From Rhizobium chutanense (GTDB lineage Bacteria > Pseudomonadota > Alphaproteobacteria > Rhizobiales > Rhizobiaceae): DNA of 64,000 bases. Made by a program: the position numbers and the translations under genes. The stretch covers positions 62,001 to 126,000 of the forward strand of contig NZ_NWSV01000004.1 of assembly GCF_002531935.1 (NCBI RefSeq), written 5' to 3'. The first letter of the stretch is position 1; each line of letters begins with the position of its first letter. A model generated the notes under the pieces. It saw only the letters and a list, made by a program, of their open reading frames with translations, was not told the origin of the DNA and ran no database searches. Shown one piece after another: positions 9,123-19,146 of the stretch.

Positions 9123-10004
9123 TCACGCCTTTTCGCGGAACATCTCGATGATGGCCGAAAAATCCCTTCCGCCATTCCCCAGCTTTTCGAAGAGCGCGAA
9201 AAGCTGGGCCGCCTCCGCGCCGAGCGGTGTCGAAGCGCCACTTGCGAGTGCCGCTTCCTGCGAGAGCCTGAGGTCCTTCAGCATCAGCGCCGCGGCAAAA
9301 CCCGGCTTATAGCCGTTATTGGCCGGCGAGGTCGGCACGGGTCCCGGCACCGGGCAATAGCTATTGATCGCCCAGCATTGGCCCGATGAGGTGGAGGCGA
9401 CATCGAACAGCGCCTGATGTGAGAGGCCGAGTTTCTCGGCGAGCACGAAGCCTTCGCAGACGCCGATCATCGAAATACCGAGGATCATGTTGTTGCAGAT
9501 CTTCGCCGCCTGGCCGGCGCCGGCCTCGCCGCAATGGACGATCTTCTTGCCCATCGCCTCGAGGATCGGCTTCGCCTTGGCGAAAGCTTCGGCCGAGCCG
9601 CCGGCCATGAAGGTCAGCGTGCCGGCGCTCGCCCCGCCCGTGCCGCCGGAGACGGGCGCATCGAGCGACAGGCAACTGGCAGCCTTGGCCATCTCATGCG
9701 CCTTGCGGCTGCTTTCGACATCGATGGTCGAGCAATCGATGACAAGCGTGTCCTGCGCCGCCGTCTGGAGGATGTCGGTCCAGGCCGTCAGCACGTGTCT
9801 GCCCTGCGGCAGCATTGATATGACGATCTCCGCGTCCTTGACTGCCTGGCTCGCATGGCTTGCCGGCTTGACGCCGCTTTGCTCGGCCGCCTTCAGCACG
9901 GGAGCGGCGAGATCGAAGCCAAGAACGTCGTGACCTGCTTTGACGAGATTGGCCGCCATCGGCCCGCCCATGTTGCCCAATCCGATGAATGCGATCCTTG
10001 CCAT
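9123..10004 (-). CDS. 3-hydroxyisobutyrate dehydrogenase-like beta-hydroxyacid dehydrogenase
   Basis: A 293-residue NAD-dependent beta-hydroxyacid dehydrogenase. It has the Rossmann motif IAFIGLGNMGGPMAANL at residues 4-20, the substrate loop DAPVSGGTGGASAGTL at 115-130, and the catalytic Lys168 with Asn172 in KICNNM. Length fits MmsB of valine catabolism, which oxidises 3-hydroxyisobutyrate to methylmalonate semialdehyde. It starts 10 bp after the GMC oxidoreductase and is the last gene of the leftward transport operon. No mmsA neighbour is present, so another beta-hydroxyacid substrate is possible. Confidence 0.8.
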   Translation of the reverse strand: MARIAFIGLGNMGGPMAANLVKAGHDVLGFDLAAPVLKAAEQSGVKPASHASQAVKDAEIVISMLPQGRHVLTAWTDILQTAAQDTLVIDCSTIDVESSRKAHEMAKAASCLSLDAPVSGGTGGASAGTLTFMAGGSAEAFAKAKPILEAMGKKIVHCGEAGAGQAAKICNNMILGISMIGVCEGFVLAEKLGLSHQALFDVASTSSGQCWAINSYCPVPGPVPTSPANNGYKPGFAAALMLKDLRLSQEAALASGASTPLGAEAAQLFALFEKLGNGGRDFSAIIEMFREKA

Positions 10005-10013
10005 GGTCTTCTC

Positions 10014-11609
10014 CTATCGATTGTCTTCGAGGATCATCGTGGCCGCCTTTTCGGCGATCATGATCGTCGGCGAATTGGTGTTGCCCGAGGTGATCGACGG
10101 CATCACCGAGGCATCGGCGATCCTGAGTTTGCCGAGCGCCCTAAGTTTCAGCCGGGGATCGACGACGCTGTCCCGGTCGGCGCCCATGCGGCAGGTGCCG
10201 ACGGGATGGAAGATCGTCGTGCCGATATCGCCCGCCGCCCGCTCCAGATCGGCCTCCGTCTGATAGGAAGGCCCCGGCTTGAATTCCTCCGGCCGGAAAC
10301 GGGCAAAGGAAGGCTGCGCGACGATCCTGCGCGTCAACCGTATGGAACGGACAGCTATGTCACGATCGCGCTGCGTCGAGAGGTATTTCGGGCTGATCGT
10401 CGGCTGGGCGGCGAAATCCGGGCTCGAAATATGCACCGAGCCCCGGCTTTCCGGCCGCAGATTGCAGACGCTCGCGGTGATCGCCGGGAAGGGGTGGACG
10501 GGATCGCCGAACTTATCCAGCGACACCGGCTGCACATGATATTGCAGATCAGGCGTTTCCCGGTCGGGGCCCGATCGGGTGAAGATGCCGAGCTGGCTCG
10601 GTGCCATCGCCATCGGCCCGGAGCGGCGCACGAGATATTCGAGCCCGATCGCCGCCTTGCCGATCAGCTTCGTCGCTTTCTCGTTCAGCGTCGGAACGCC
10701 CGTCACCTTATAGGCGAGACGCAGCTGCAGATGATCCTGCAGGTTCTCGCCGATACCCTTCACCTCGGTGACGACATCGACGCCGGCTTGGCTGAGAACC
10801 TCGCCCCTGCCGATACCGGACAGTTCCAGGATATGCGGCGAGCCGATCGAGCCGGCCGAAAGGATGGTTTCTTTCGCGGCATAGGCGCGTTTCGCCACGC
10901 CCTCGTGCTGGAATTCGACCCCGGCAACGGCCCCCTCCTCCACCAGCAGCCGCCGGACCTGCGCCTTGGTGAGCACCGTCAGGTTGGAGCGCTTCATCGC
11001 CGGGCGCAGGAAGGCTTTCGAGGTGTTCCAGCGAATGCCGGAACGCTGGTTGACGTCGAAATAACCGGACCCTTCATTGCTGCCGCGGTTGAAATCGGCG
11101 GTCTCCGGAATGCCCGCTTCTTTCGCCGCCTGCTGGAAGGCGTCGAGCACGGCCCAGCGCACCCGCGCCTTCTCGATGCGCCATTCGCCGCCGGCGCCAT
11201 GCATGTCGTCTTCGCCGCGATAAAAATCCTCGGACTTGCGAAAGAAGGGCAGAACATCGTCCCAGCCCCAGCCGCTGCAGCCCATCTGCCGCCAGAGGTC
11301 GTAATCGCGGGCCTGGCCGCGCATATAGATCATGCCGTTGATCGACGAACAGCCGCCGAGCACCTTGCCGCGGGGATAGCTCAGCGCCCGGCCGTTCAGC
11401 CCCGCTTCCGGCGCGGTGGTGAAACACCAGTCGGTGCGCGGATTGTTGATGCAATAGAGATAACCCACAGGGATGTGGATCCAGTGGTAGTTGTCGCTAC
11501 CGCCGGCTTCGAGCAGCAACACCCGGCTCCTGCCATCGGCGGATAAGCGATTGGCAAGCACGCAGCCGGCACTGCCTGCCCCGATGATGATGTAGTCGTA
11601 ACGATCCAT
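10014..11609 (-). CDS. GMC-family FAD-dependent alcohol/choline-type dehydrogenase
   Basis: A 531-residue flavoprotein. The N-terminal FAD motif is [14 protein letters not shown], followed by the GMC signature [20 protein letters not shown] and the C-terminal HPVGTCRMG block with the late Asn in SGNTNSPT. These are shared by choline dehydrogenase (BetA) and medium-chain alcohol dehydrogenase (AlkJ). The start at 11609 follows AGGG; in-frame codons to 11642 lack support. Its place between liv-type transporter genes and a beta-hydroxyacid dehydrogenase suggests it oxidises the imported hydroxylated compound; true choline activity is not implied. Confidence 0.78.
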   Translation of the reverse strand: MDRYDYIIIGAGSAGCVLANRLSADGRSRVLLLEAGGSDNYHWIHIPVGYLYCINNPRTDWCFTTAPEAGLNGRALSYPRGKVLGGCSSINGMIYMRGQARDYDLWRQMGCSGWGWDDVLPFFRKSEDFYRGEDDMHGAGGEWRIEKARVRWAVLDAFQQAAKEAGIPETADFNRGSNEGSGYFDVNQRSGIRWNTSKAFLRPAMKRSNLTVLTKAQVRRLLVEEGAVAGVEFQHEGVAKRAYAAKETILSAGSIGSPHILELSGIGRGEVLSQAGVDVVTEVKGIGENLQDHLQLRLAYKVTGVPTLNEKATKLIGKAAIGLEYLVRRSGPMAMAPSQLGIFTRSGPDRETPDLQYHVQPVSLDKFGDPVHPFPAITASVCNLRPESRGSVHISSPDFAAQPTISPKYLSTQRDRDIAVRSIRLTRRIVAQPSFARFRPEEFKPGPSYQTEADLERAAGDIGTTIFHPVGTCRMGADRDSVVDPRLKLRALGKLRIADASVMPSITSGNTNSPTIMIAEKAATMILEDNR

Positions 11610-11647
11610 GTGCGCCCTGCACGAAACTCCAGATGCTTCCATTCCCC

Positions 11648-11664
11648 TCCCCGCAGCGCGGGGA
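11648..11664 (-). promoter_or_regulatory. Short hairpin between livM-like and GMC genes
   Basis: TCCCCGC (11648-11654) and GCGGGGA (11658-11664) form a 7-bp GC stem with a 3-nt loop in the 72-bp gap. No T-run follows on the minus strand, so it may be an mRNA stabiliser or weak attenuator rather than a full terminator. Confidence 0.35.
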
Positions 11665-11681
11665 AGGGAGAGGCCCGCCCG

Positions 11682-12671
11682 TTAGCGGCGATAGACGAAG
11701 CCCAGCTTCCGCCCCAGCCGCGACGCGTAGAATTCGCCGATGATGCCGCGGCGGAAGATCAGCACGCAGACCATGAAGACGATGCCGGTGATGATCGTTA
11801 CCGGGAATTCCGAGGTAGCGAGGTAATTTTCCAGCGCCACCACCAGCCCGGCGCCGAAGAGCGGGCCGATCAGCGTGCCGATGCCGCCGAGCAGCGTCAT
11901 CAGGATCACCTCGCCCGACATCTGCCAGGCGACGTCGGTCAGCGTCGCGAACTGGAAGACGATCGATTTCACCGCGCCCGCCAGCCCGGCAAGTGCTGCC
12001 GACATGACGAAGGCGCCGAGCTTGTAGCGCGCCACGGAATAACCGAGCGAGATCGCCCGTTGCTCGTTCTCGCGGATCGATTTCAGGATCATGCCGAAAG
12101 GCGAATTGATGAAGCGCCAGATGATCAGCACGCCGACGAGGAAAACCGCCAGCACGAAATAATACATGTTGGTCGAGCTGCTGAGATCGATGACGCCGAA
12201 GAGATGGCCGCGCGGCACCGATTGGATGCCGTCCTCGCCTTCGGTAAACTTCGCCTGCAGGCAGAAGAAGAAGAACATCTGCGACAAGGCGAGCGTGATC
12301 ATCGCGAAATAGATGCCCTGGCGACGAATGGCGAAGAAACCCATGACCAGGCCGAGAAAGGCCGCACCCGCCACGCCGATCAGGATGCCGAATTCCGGCG
12401 GCAGGCCCCATGCCTTCACCGTATAGGCGGTGAAATAGGCCGCACCGCCGAAGAAGGTGGCATGGCCGAAGGACAGCAGGCCGGTATAACCGAGCAACAG
12501 GTTGAAGGCGCAGGCAAAGAGCGCGAAGCACAGCAGCTTCATCAGGAAGATCGGATAGAAGAAGAACGGCGCCAAGAGCAGGAGCAGCAGCCCCACCAGC
12601 AGGAAGCCTGCCTGCACCGAAAGGGCGGTTCGGCCTTTTTCCGTTCGGATGGTGTCGGTGATGTCAGCCAT
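11682..12671 (-). CDS. Branched-chain-type ABC transporter permease (LivM-like)
   Basis: A 329-residue inner-membrane permease of the HAAT family with about nine hydrophobic helices. It has the LivM-type region FGHATFFGGAAYFTAY and the C-terminal GGIGTLIGPLFGAGLV. It pairs with the LivH-like protein encoded just before. Starts at 12671 and 12680 are both possible; 12680 would overlap the upstream stop by 8 bp. The substrate need not be an amino acid: HAAT systems also import amides, urea and hydroxy- or aromatic acids, and the dehydrogenases that follow suggest such a role. Confidence 0.82.
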   Translation of the reverse strand: MADITDTIRTEKGRTALSVQAGFLLVGLLLLLLAPFFFYPIFLMKLLCFALFACAFNLLLGYTGLLSFGHATFFGGAAYFTAYTVKAWGLPPEFGILIGVAGAAFLGLVMGFFAIRRQGIYFAMITLALSQMFFFFCLQAKFTEGEDGIQSVPRGHLFGVIDLSSSTNMYYFVLAVFLVGVLIIWRFINSPFGMILKSIRENEQRAISLGYSVARYKLGAFVMSAALAGLAGAVKSIVFQFATLTDVAWQMSGEVILMTLLGGIGTLIGPLFGAGLVVALENYLATSEFPVTIITGIVFMVCVLIFRRGIIGEFYASRLGRKLGFVYRR

Positions 12672-12672
12672 G

Positions 12673-13560
12673 TCAAGCATCCCGGCCGAAGAGGCCCGCG
12701 GGCCTGATGAGAAGCACGATCGCCATGATGACGAAGATCACGATGTTGGACGCCTCGGGATAGAAGACCTTGGTCAGGCCCTCGGCAATGCCGAGCACAT
12801 AGCCGGTGATGATCGCGCCCATGATCGATCCCATCCCGCCGACCACGACCACGGCGAAGACGACGATGATCATGTTCGAGCCCATCAGCGGCGAGACCTG
12901 ATAGATCGGCGCCGCCAGCACGCCGGCAAAGGCGGCAAGGGCCGCGCCGAGCGCGTAGGTGAACGTCAAGAGCACCGGGACATTGACGCCGAAGACCTGC
13001 ACCAGCACGGCGTTTTCGGTGGCGGCTCTGAGATAGGCGCCGAGCTTGGTCCTCTCGATCAGCAGCCATGTGCCGAGACAGACGACGAGCGAGACGACGA
13101 CCACCCAGCCGCGATAGATCGGCAGGAACATGAAGCCGATATTTGCCGCTCCTCCAAGAACGGCCGGTCCTGCATAGGGCTGGCCGGAAGAGCCGTAGAG
13201 ATAGCGGAAGGTGCCTTCGACGGCGAGCGCTAGGCCGAAGGTGAAGAGGAGGCCGTAGAGCGGATCGAGATCGTAGAGCCGGCGCAGGAACAGCCGCTCG
13301 ATGACGGCGCCGACAAGACCGACGATGACGGGCGCCAGGATCAGCGACGGCCAGTAACCGATGCCGGCATAGGTCAAGAGCAGATAGGCCACGAAGGCGC
13401 CGAGCATATATTGCGCGCCATGGGCGAAGTTGATCACCCGGAGCAGACCGAAGATAATGGCGAGGCCGAGGCTGAGCAGCGCGTAGAAGGAACCGTTGAT
13501 CAGCCCGATCAATAACTGGCTGAGCAGCTTGTTTAGGGGAATGTCGAAGATCATCGTCAT
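12673..13560 (-). CDS. Branched-chain-type ABC transporter permease (LivH-like)
   Basis: A 295-residue permease beginning with the classical LivH pattern LINGSFYALLSLGLAIIFG followed by RVINFAHG. It has several membrane segments and the C-terminal GGMGSIMGAIITGYVLG. ATG 13560 follows GGGAG; longer in-frame starts run into livF. It sits 4 bp after the livF stop, so it is in one operon with the ATPases. Confidence 0.84.
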   Translation of the reverse strand: MTMIFDIPLNKLLSQLLIGLINGSFYALLSLGLAIIFGLLRVINFAHGAQYMLGAFVAYLLLTYAGIGYWPSLILAPVIVGLVGAVIERLFLRRLYDLDPLYGLLFTFGLALAVEGTFRYLYGSSGQPYAGPAVLGGAANIGFMFLPIYRGWVVVVSLVVCLGTWLLIERTKLGAYLRAATENAVLVQVFGVNVPVLLTFTYALGAALAAFAGVLAAPIYQVSPLMGSNMIIVVFAVVVVGGMGSIMGAIITGYVLGIAEGLTKVFYPEASNIVIFVIMAIVLLIRPAGLFGRDA

Positions 13561-13564
13561 CTGG

Positions 13565-14265
<701 letters not shown>

Positions 14266-14266
<1 letters not shown>

Positions 14267-15048
14267 CAATGCTCCTCCGTGCCCATGTAAGCCACGCGGA
14301 CGCGCTCGTCCTGGCTGACAGTGGCATAATCGCCCTCGGCGAGGATCTCGCCGCGCTGCAGCACCGTCACATGCTGGCAGATATTGGCGACGACGGAGAG
14401 ATTGTGCTCGACCATCAGCACTGCCCGGTCGCGGGCGACGTCACGGATGATCGCCGAGACGACGCCGACATCCTCCAGCCCCATGCCGGCCATCGGCTCG
14501 TCGAGCAACAGCACCTTCGGGTCGAGCGCCAGCGTCGTGGCGATCTCCAGCACCCGCTTGCGGCCATAAGAAAGGTCGGCGGCGATATGATCGCGCTCCT
14601 TGGATAGGCCGACGCTGGCAAGCAGCTGCTCGGCGCGCTCGTTCAGCCGGTCGAGGGCCGAAAGCGGCCGCCAGAACTGCGTGGAGAGATTGTTCGGCCG
14701 CTGCAGCGCCACGCGCACATTGTCGAGAACGGAGAGGTGCGGGAAGACCGCCGAGATCTGGAAGGAGCGCACCAGCCCCATCCGCGCCACCTTGTCAGGC
14801 GGCGTGTCGGTGATGTCGGTATCCAACAGGGTGATCGAGCCCGCCGTCGGCTGCAGGAACTTCGTCAGCAGGTTGAAGACCGTCGTCTTGCCGGCGCCGT
14901 TCGGGCCGATCAGCGCATGCACGCTGGCATCATGCACGTCGAGATCGACGTTCTTGACGGCGGTGAAGCCGCCGAAATCACGGCGCAGGCCGCGGGCGGA
15001 TAGCACCACCCGCGGCTTTGCCTGAGTTTCAATCGCGGAAACCGCCAT
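14266..15048 (-). CDS. Branched-chain-type ABC transporter ATPase (LivG-like)
   Basis: A 260-residue ABC ATPase with Walker A GPNGAGKTT (48-56), the LivG-type signature LSYGRKRVLEIA, Walker B VLLLDEPMAGMG and LMVEHNLSVV. An N-terminal extension of about 20 residues precedes the core. ATG 15048 follows GAAGTAAG, which includes the stop of the binding-protein gene; an in-frame start at 15141 would overlap that gene by 88 bp and is not used. Confidence 0.84.
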
Positions 15049-15053
15049 CGCGC

Positions 15054-16259
15054 TTACTTCACCAGATCGCAGCCGCTCTTGGCGGGATCGATATAGGCTT
15101 CCTTGCCGGGAATGGTGGCGAGAACGTTGAAGTAATCCCACGGCTCCTTGCTGTCGGAAGGCTTTTTGACCTGCAGCAGGTACATGTCGTGGATCATGCG
15201 GCCATTGGCGCCGACCGTGCCGCCGCGCCCGAAGACGTCGTCGACCGGCATGTCATGCAGCAGCTTGGCGACGGCATCGGTGTCGTCCGTGCCGGCCTTC
15301 TGCACCGCCTTCAGATATTGCGTCACCGCCGAATAGGTGCCGGTATGGATCATGTTCGGCATCTTGCCGGTGCGGGCGAAGAACTTCTTGGCGAAGGCGC
15401 GGCTTTCGTCGTCGCGGTTCCAGTAGAAGCCTTCCGTCAGCGTCAGCCCCTGCGCCGCCTCGAGACCGAGACCATGGACTTCGGCGAGCGTGAAGAGCAG
15501 TGCCGCCAGATGCTGGCCGCCCTGGGTGATGCCGAATTCGGCCGCCTGCTTGATGGCGTTCGAGGTGTCGAGGCCGGCATTGGCAAGGCCGATCACCTTG
15601 GCGCCGGATGATTGCGCCTGCAGCAGGAAGGAGGAGAAATCCTGGGTCGACAGCGGATGGCGGACGGCGCCGACGACCGTGCCGCCGCTCGCCTTGACAT
15701 AGTCGGTCGTCTGCTGCTCCAGCGAATAGCCGAAGGCATAGTCGGCGGTCAGGAAGAACCAGCTGTCGCCGCCCTGCTTGACGAGGGCGCCGCCGGTGCC
15801 GACGGCGAGCGCATGGGTGTCGTAGGCCCAGTGGAAGCCGTAGGGCGAGCAGGCCTTGCCGGTCAGATCGGTCGTCGCGGCACCGGTGACGATGTCGATC
15901 TTCTTCTTTTCCTTGGCGATCGCCTGTACCGCGAGCGCCACCGACGAGGTCGTCAATTCCATGATCGCGTCGACCTGCTCGGTGTCATACCACTGACGAG
16001 CAATGTTGGAGGCGATATCCGGCTTGTTCTGGTGGTCGGCATCGACGATCTCGATCGGAACACCCAGCACCTTGCCGCCGAAATCCTCGACCGCCATCTT
16101 GGCGGCCTCGACGGAAGACTTGCCGCCAAAATCGGCATAGACGCCCGACTGGTCGTTCAGGATGCCGATCTTGACCTTGCCGTCAGTCGCGCTCTGCGCG
16201 AGCACCGCCGTGCTGCTCGCAAGCAGAAATGCTACCGATGCAATGAGATTCTTACGCAT
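15054..16259 (-). CDS. Branched-chain-type ABC transporter substrate-binding protein
   Basis: A 401-residue periplasmic binding protein (Peripla_BP_6). A signal peptide ends near AVLAQS (about residue 22), and the mature start DGKVKIGILNDQSGVYADFGG is typical of HAAT binding proteins. The Shine-Dalgarno GGAGGAGA lies just before the ATG. It is the first gene of a seven-gene leftward operon and is divergent from a LysR regulator across a 175-bp region with two related palindromes. The long form (about 400 residues) resembles binding proteins for aromatic or hydroxy acids more than leucine. Substrate unknown. Confidence 0.83.
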   Translation of the reverse strand: MRKNLIASVAFLLASSTAVLAQSATDGKVKIGILNDQSGVYADFGGKSSVEAAKMAVEDFGGKVLGVPIEIVDADHQNKPDIASNIARQWYDTEQVDAIMELTTSSVALAVQAIAKEKKKIDIVTGAATTDLTGKACSPYGFHWAYDTHALAVGTGGALVKQGGDSWFFLTADYAFGYSLEQQTTDYVKASGGTVVGAVRHPLSTQDFSSFLLQAQSSGAKVIGLANAGLDTSNAIKQAAEFGITQGGQHLAALLFTLAEVHGLGLEAAQGLTLTEGFYWNRDDESRAFAKKFFARTGKMPNMIHTGTYSAVTQYLKAVQKAGTDDTDAVAKLLHDMPVDDVFGRGGTVGANGRMIHDMYLLQVKKPSDSKEPWDYFNVLATIPGKEAYIDPAKSGCDLVK

Positions 16260-16292
16260 ATTCTCTCCTCCCAGAGATGAGCCAAATTGCGG

Positions 16293-16304
16293 ATCTGTTC
16301 AGAT
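16293..16304. promoter_or_regulatory. Palindrome 1 in divergent LysR/transport control region
   Basis: ATCTGTTCAGAT has 5-bp perfect arms around TT. It shares ATCTGTTC with a second palindrome 110 bp away. It lies 34 bp upstream of the binding-protein start, so it may be the activation site for the leftward operon. By-eye inference. Confidence 0.4.
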
Positions 16305-16402
16305 TTGGCCAGCCGCACTCCTCAGAACGGCCGACCCTCGCCTTACGATCACGGAAATTCCGCGTTGAAGCAACGGGTGGTTTACAACTAATTCCAAACA
16401 GT

Positions 16403-16424
16403 ATCTGTTCGTTTTTGAACAGAT
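16403..16424. promoter_or_regulatory. Palindrome 2: likely LysR autoregulatory site
   Basis: ATCTGTTC (16403-16410) and GAACAGAT (16417-16424) form a perfect 8-bp inverted repeat with a 6-bp centre. It ends 10 bp before the chosen LysR start at 16435. LysR proteins usually bind such dyads in divergent regions and repress themselves. Confidence 0.5.
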
Positions 16425-16434
16425 GGGGACGGCG

Positions 16435-17388
16435 ATGACCAATCCACCGCAGTTTACTTGGGATGATCTTCAGTTTTTTCTAGCCGTCGCCCGCACCGGA
16501 CAGTTGTCGACGGCGGCCCGCCAGCTGCGTTCCAGCCATGCCACGGTTTCCAGGCGCATCGATCGCCTGGAATTCACCCTCAAGGTCAAACTGTTCGAGC
16601 GCAATCCGCGCGGCTATGTGCTGACATCAATGGGCACGCGCTTCGTCGAGACGGCCGAGCGGATGGAGCAGGAGACCGAGCGACTGCGCGCCGACCTTGC
16701 CGACGGCTCGATGGCGCAGCGCGGCCTGGTGCGCCTCAGCGCGCCGGAAGGTTTTGCCAATTTCTTCTTCGCGCCCCTGCTGCCGCGCTTTGCCGCCCAG
16801 CATCCGCATCTGTCGCTCGAACTGGTGACGATCCAGCAGATCATGTCGCTGTCGCGCAAGGAAGCCGATCTTTCCGTCGTGCTCGACGAGCCGAAGGGCG
16901 GGCCTTATTTCGCCGAGAAGCTGACCGACTACCACCTCTATGTCTACGGCGCGCGCGACTATCTGGCAAAGGCGCCCGACATCGCCAGCCGCGAAGACCT
17001 GCTCAACCATCCCTTCGTCAGCTATATCGAGGAGATGATTTTCGCGCCCGGCCTGGATTACCTCAGCGACGTGCACCCGCGCATCAAGCCGCAATTCCAG
17101 AGCTCCAGCATCTTCGCCCAGCTCACCGCCACGCGAAACGGTCTCGGCCTCTGCATCCTGCCCTATTTCTTCGCCAGCCGTTATCCCGAACTGCTGCGCG
17201 TACTGCCGGAAGAAATCGACCTCAAGCGCCACTACTGGATCACCTGTCACCGCGACCTGAAACAGGCGCCGCGGGTGCGCGCCGTCATCGACTTCCTGCG
17301 CGAGGCGGTGCGCGGCGAGGATGCTCGCTTCATGCCGCCCTATGTCACCGCCGCCGGTCCGGCGCGCCGGCCGGAAGCCGAAGGCTGA
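16435..17388 (+). CDS. LysR-family regulator of the adjacent transport operon
   Basis: A 317-residue LysR regulator. Residues 7-65 carry the winged HTH, with ARTGQLSTAARQLRSSHATV as the helix-turn-helix, and the rest is the periplasmic-binding-like effector domain ending in the C-terminal RVRAVIDFLREAVRGE. It is divergent from the seven-gene transporter/dehydrogenase operon, the classical arrangement for a regulator of its neighbour. ATG 16435 (after GGGGA) is preferred to ATG 16423, because 16423 sits inside the palindrome. Effector unknown, probably the transported compound or its oxidation product. Confidence 0.82.
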   Translation: MTNPPQFTWDDLQFFLAVARTGQLSTAARQLRSSHATVSRRIDRLEFTLKVKLFERNPRGYVLTSMGTRFVETAERMEQETERLRADLADGSMAQRGLVRLSAPEGFANFFFAPLLPRFAAQHPHLSLELVTIQQIMSLSRKEADLSVVLDEPKGGPYFAEKLTDYHLYVYGARDYLAKAPDIASREDLLNHPFVSYIEEMIFAPGLDYLSDVHPRIKPQFQSSSIFAQLTATRNGLGLCILPYFFASRYPELLRVLPEEIDLKRHYWITCHRDLKQAPRVRAVIDFLREAVRGEDARFMPPYVTAAGPARRPEAEG

Positions 17389-17727
17389 CTATTTGAGGAA
17401 CTCGGCCCGGTGCGGCGTGAAGCTATCGATCAGCCGGCCCTTTTCCAGCGCCTTGACGCCGTGGACGAGATTGGGAGGCACGATGAAGCTGCCGCCTTGG
17501 CGCAGCACCTCGGTGCGGCCATCGATCGTCACTTCGAAGCTGCCTTCGGCGACATAACTGGCCTGAATGTGCGGATGCGAGTGGGCCGCGCCGACGGCGC
17601 CGCTTTCGAAGGCGACTTCCACCAACATCATCTCGGGCAGATAGGTCATGATGCGCCTGGTAACGCCGGGCTCGGGATTGACCCATTCGGCGCCTTCGGC
17701 CGATACGAACAGATCGCTTGACGACAT
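17389..17727 (-). CDS. Small cupin-domain protein
   Basis: A 112-residue single-domain cupin. Motif 1 is visible as HSHPHIQASYVAEGSFEV, with metal-ligand His residues and Glu, and motif 2 as FIVPPNLVHGV. The start at 17727 follows GGAGACGGAA. It abuts the LysR gene stop to stop with no gap. Such small cupins act as sugar/keto-acid isomerases, sensors or lyases; no specific role can be given. Confidence 0.7.
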   Translation of the reverse strand: MSSSDLFVSAEGAEWVNPEPGVTRRIMTYLPEMMLVEVAFESGAVGAAHSHPHIQASYVAEGSFEVTIDGRTEVLRQGGSFIVPPNLVHGVKALEKGRLIDSFTPHRAEFLK

Positions 17728-17779
17728 TTCCGTCTCCTCGTTCCAGAATCGATCGCGGGCAAAGTGGATCATGCGGATA

Positions 17780-17806
17780 CATTTGAAAAGCCGCGCATTT
17801 GAAAAG
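17780..17806 (+). repeat. 11-bp direct repeat upstream of glutaryl-CoA dehydrogenase gene
   Basis: CATTTGAAAAG occurs at 17780-17790 and again at 17796-17806, 16 bp apart. The pair lies in the 190-bp divergent region between the cupin gene and gcdH. The spacing is not a full two helical turns. It could be a regulator site, or part of a weak 40-codon reading frame at 17771-17893 that I do not call. Confidence 0.35.
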
Positions 17807-17917
17807 ATGGCGCGCCCCGCCTTTTCGATCGGATCGCCTTTGGTTGACGCGCTCGGCTGGCGGGTCTATGCGACCTTGATGAGGCAAGCCTGAATGCAGA
17901 GGTGAGGAGACGCCGAT

Positions 17918-19105
17918 ATGCAGCATACGCGCGAGGTTTTCGACTGGGCCGACCCGTTCCGGCTGGTGGAGCAGCTGACCGACGAGGAGCGCATGGTGCA
18001 GGATACGGCCCATGCCTATGCGCAGGAGAAGCTTGCGCCGCGGGTTCTCGACGCCTTCCGCCATGAAAAGACCGATCCCGAAATCTTCCGCGAAATGGGC
18101 GCACTCGGCCTGCTCGGTCCGACGATCTCCCCCGATTACGGCGGCGCCGGCCTCGGTTATGTCGCCTACGGCCTGATCGCCCGCGAGGTCGAACGGGTCG
18201 ACAGCGGTTATCGTTCGATGATGAGCGTTCAGTCCTCGCTGGTCATGGTGCCGATCGAAACCTTCGGGTCGCAGGCGCAGAAGCTGAAATACCTGCCGAA
18301 ACTTGCCACCGGCGAATGGATCGGCTGCTTCGGCCTGACCGAACCCGATCACGGTTCCGATCCCGGCTCGATGGCGACACGCGCCAGGAAGGTCGACGGC
18401 GGCTACAGCCTGACCGGCTCGAAGACCTGGATCTCCAACGCGCCGATCGCCGATGTCTTCGTCGTCTGGGCCAAGACCGAGGACGGCCTCATCCGCGGCT
18501 TCATCCTGGAAAAGGGCTGGAAGGGGCTTTCGGCCCCCGCCATCCACGGCAAGGTGGGCTTGCGCGCCTCGATCACCGGCGAAGTGGTGATGGACGGGGT
18601 CTTCGTGCCCGAGGAAAATCTTCTGCCCGGCGTGACCGGTCTCAAGGGACCGTTCACCTGCCTCAACTCGGCGCGTTTCGGCATCGCCTGGGGCGCACTC
18701 GGCGCCGCCGAGGATTGTTATGCCAGAGCCCGGCAATACACGCTGGAGCGCAAGCAGTTCGGCCGGCCGCTGGCCGCCAACCAGCTGATTCAGAAGAAGC
18801 TCGCCGATATGGCGGCGGAAATCTCGCTCGGCCTCCAGGGCTGCCTGCGGCTCGGCCGCATGAAGGAGGAAGGCCATCCGCCGGTGGAGCTGACCTCGAT
18901 CCTCAAGCGCAACAGCTGCGGCAAGGCGCTCGATATCGCGCGGGCCGCCCGCGACATGCTCGGCGGCAACGGCATCTCCGACGAATTCGGCATCGCCCGT
19001 CATCTCGTCAACCTCGAAGTGGTCAACACCTATGAGGGCACGCACGACATCCACGCGCTGATCATCGGCCGCGCGATCACCGGCATCGCCGCCTTTGCGA
19101 ATTAG
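17918..19105 (+). CDS. gcdH: Glutaryl-CoA dehydrogenase
   Basis: A 395-residue acyl-CoA dehydrogenase that oxidises and decarboxylates glutaryl-CoA to crotonyl-CoA in lysine/tryptophan breakdown. The flavin and substrate motifs [17 protein letters not shown] and [11 protein letters not shown] are present. The C-terminal [20 protein letters not shown], with its catalytic Glu, is the pattern of GcdH. The length matches the family. Strong GAGGTGAGGAG precedes the ATG. It appears monocistronic; the next gene is on the other strand. Confidence 0.88.
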   Translation: MQHTREVFDWADPFRLVEQLTDEERMVQDTAHAYAQEKLAPRVLDAFRHEKTDPEIFREMGALGLLGPTISPDYGGAGLGYVAYGLIAREVERVDSGYRSMMSVQSSLVMVPIETFGSQAQKLKYLPKLATGEWIGCFGLTEPDHGSDPGSMATRARKVDGGYSLTGSKTWISNAPIADVFVVWAKTEDGLIRGFILEKGWKGLSAPAIHGKVGLRASITGEVVMDGVFVPEENLLPGVTGLKGPFTCLNSARFGIAWGALGAAEDCYARARQYTLERKQFGRPLAANQLIQKKLADMAAEISLGLQGCLRLGRMKEEGHPPVELTSILKRNSCGKALDIARAARDMLGGNGISDEFGIARHLVNLEVVNTYEGTHDIHALIIGRAITGIAAFAN

Positions 19106-19146
19106 GGTCTGTTGAGTTGTGAAACATTCGTTGGTCTGGCCTCACA

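Noticed and set aside
9855..11546. 563-codon plus-strand frame opposite the GMC oxidoreductase
   Set aside because: Antisense shadow of a gene with clear motifs; no ribosome site or recognisable domain.
17771..17893. 40-codon frame starting ATGCGGATACA upstream of gcdH
   Set aside because: Poor ribosome site and no recognisable features; the segment is better explained as control region with a direct repeat.
17423..19054. 543-codon minus-strand frame opposite gcdH and running into the cupin gene
   Set aside because: Shadow frame; the glutaryl-CoA dehydrogenase on the plus strand has complete active-site motifs.
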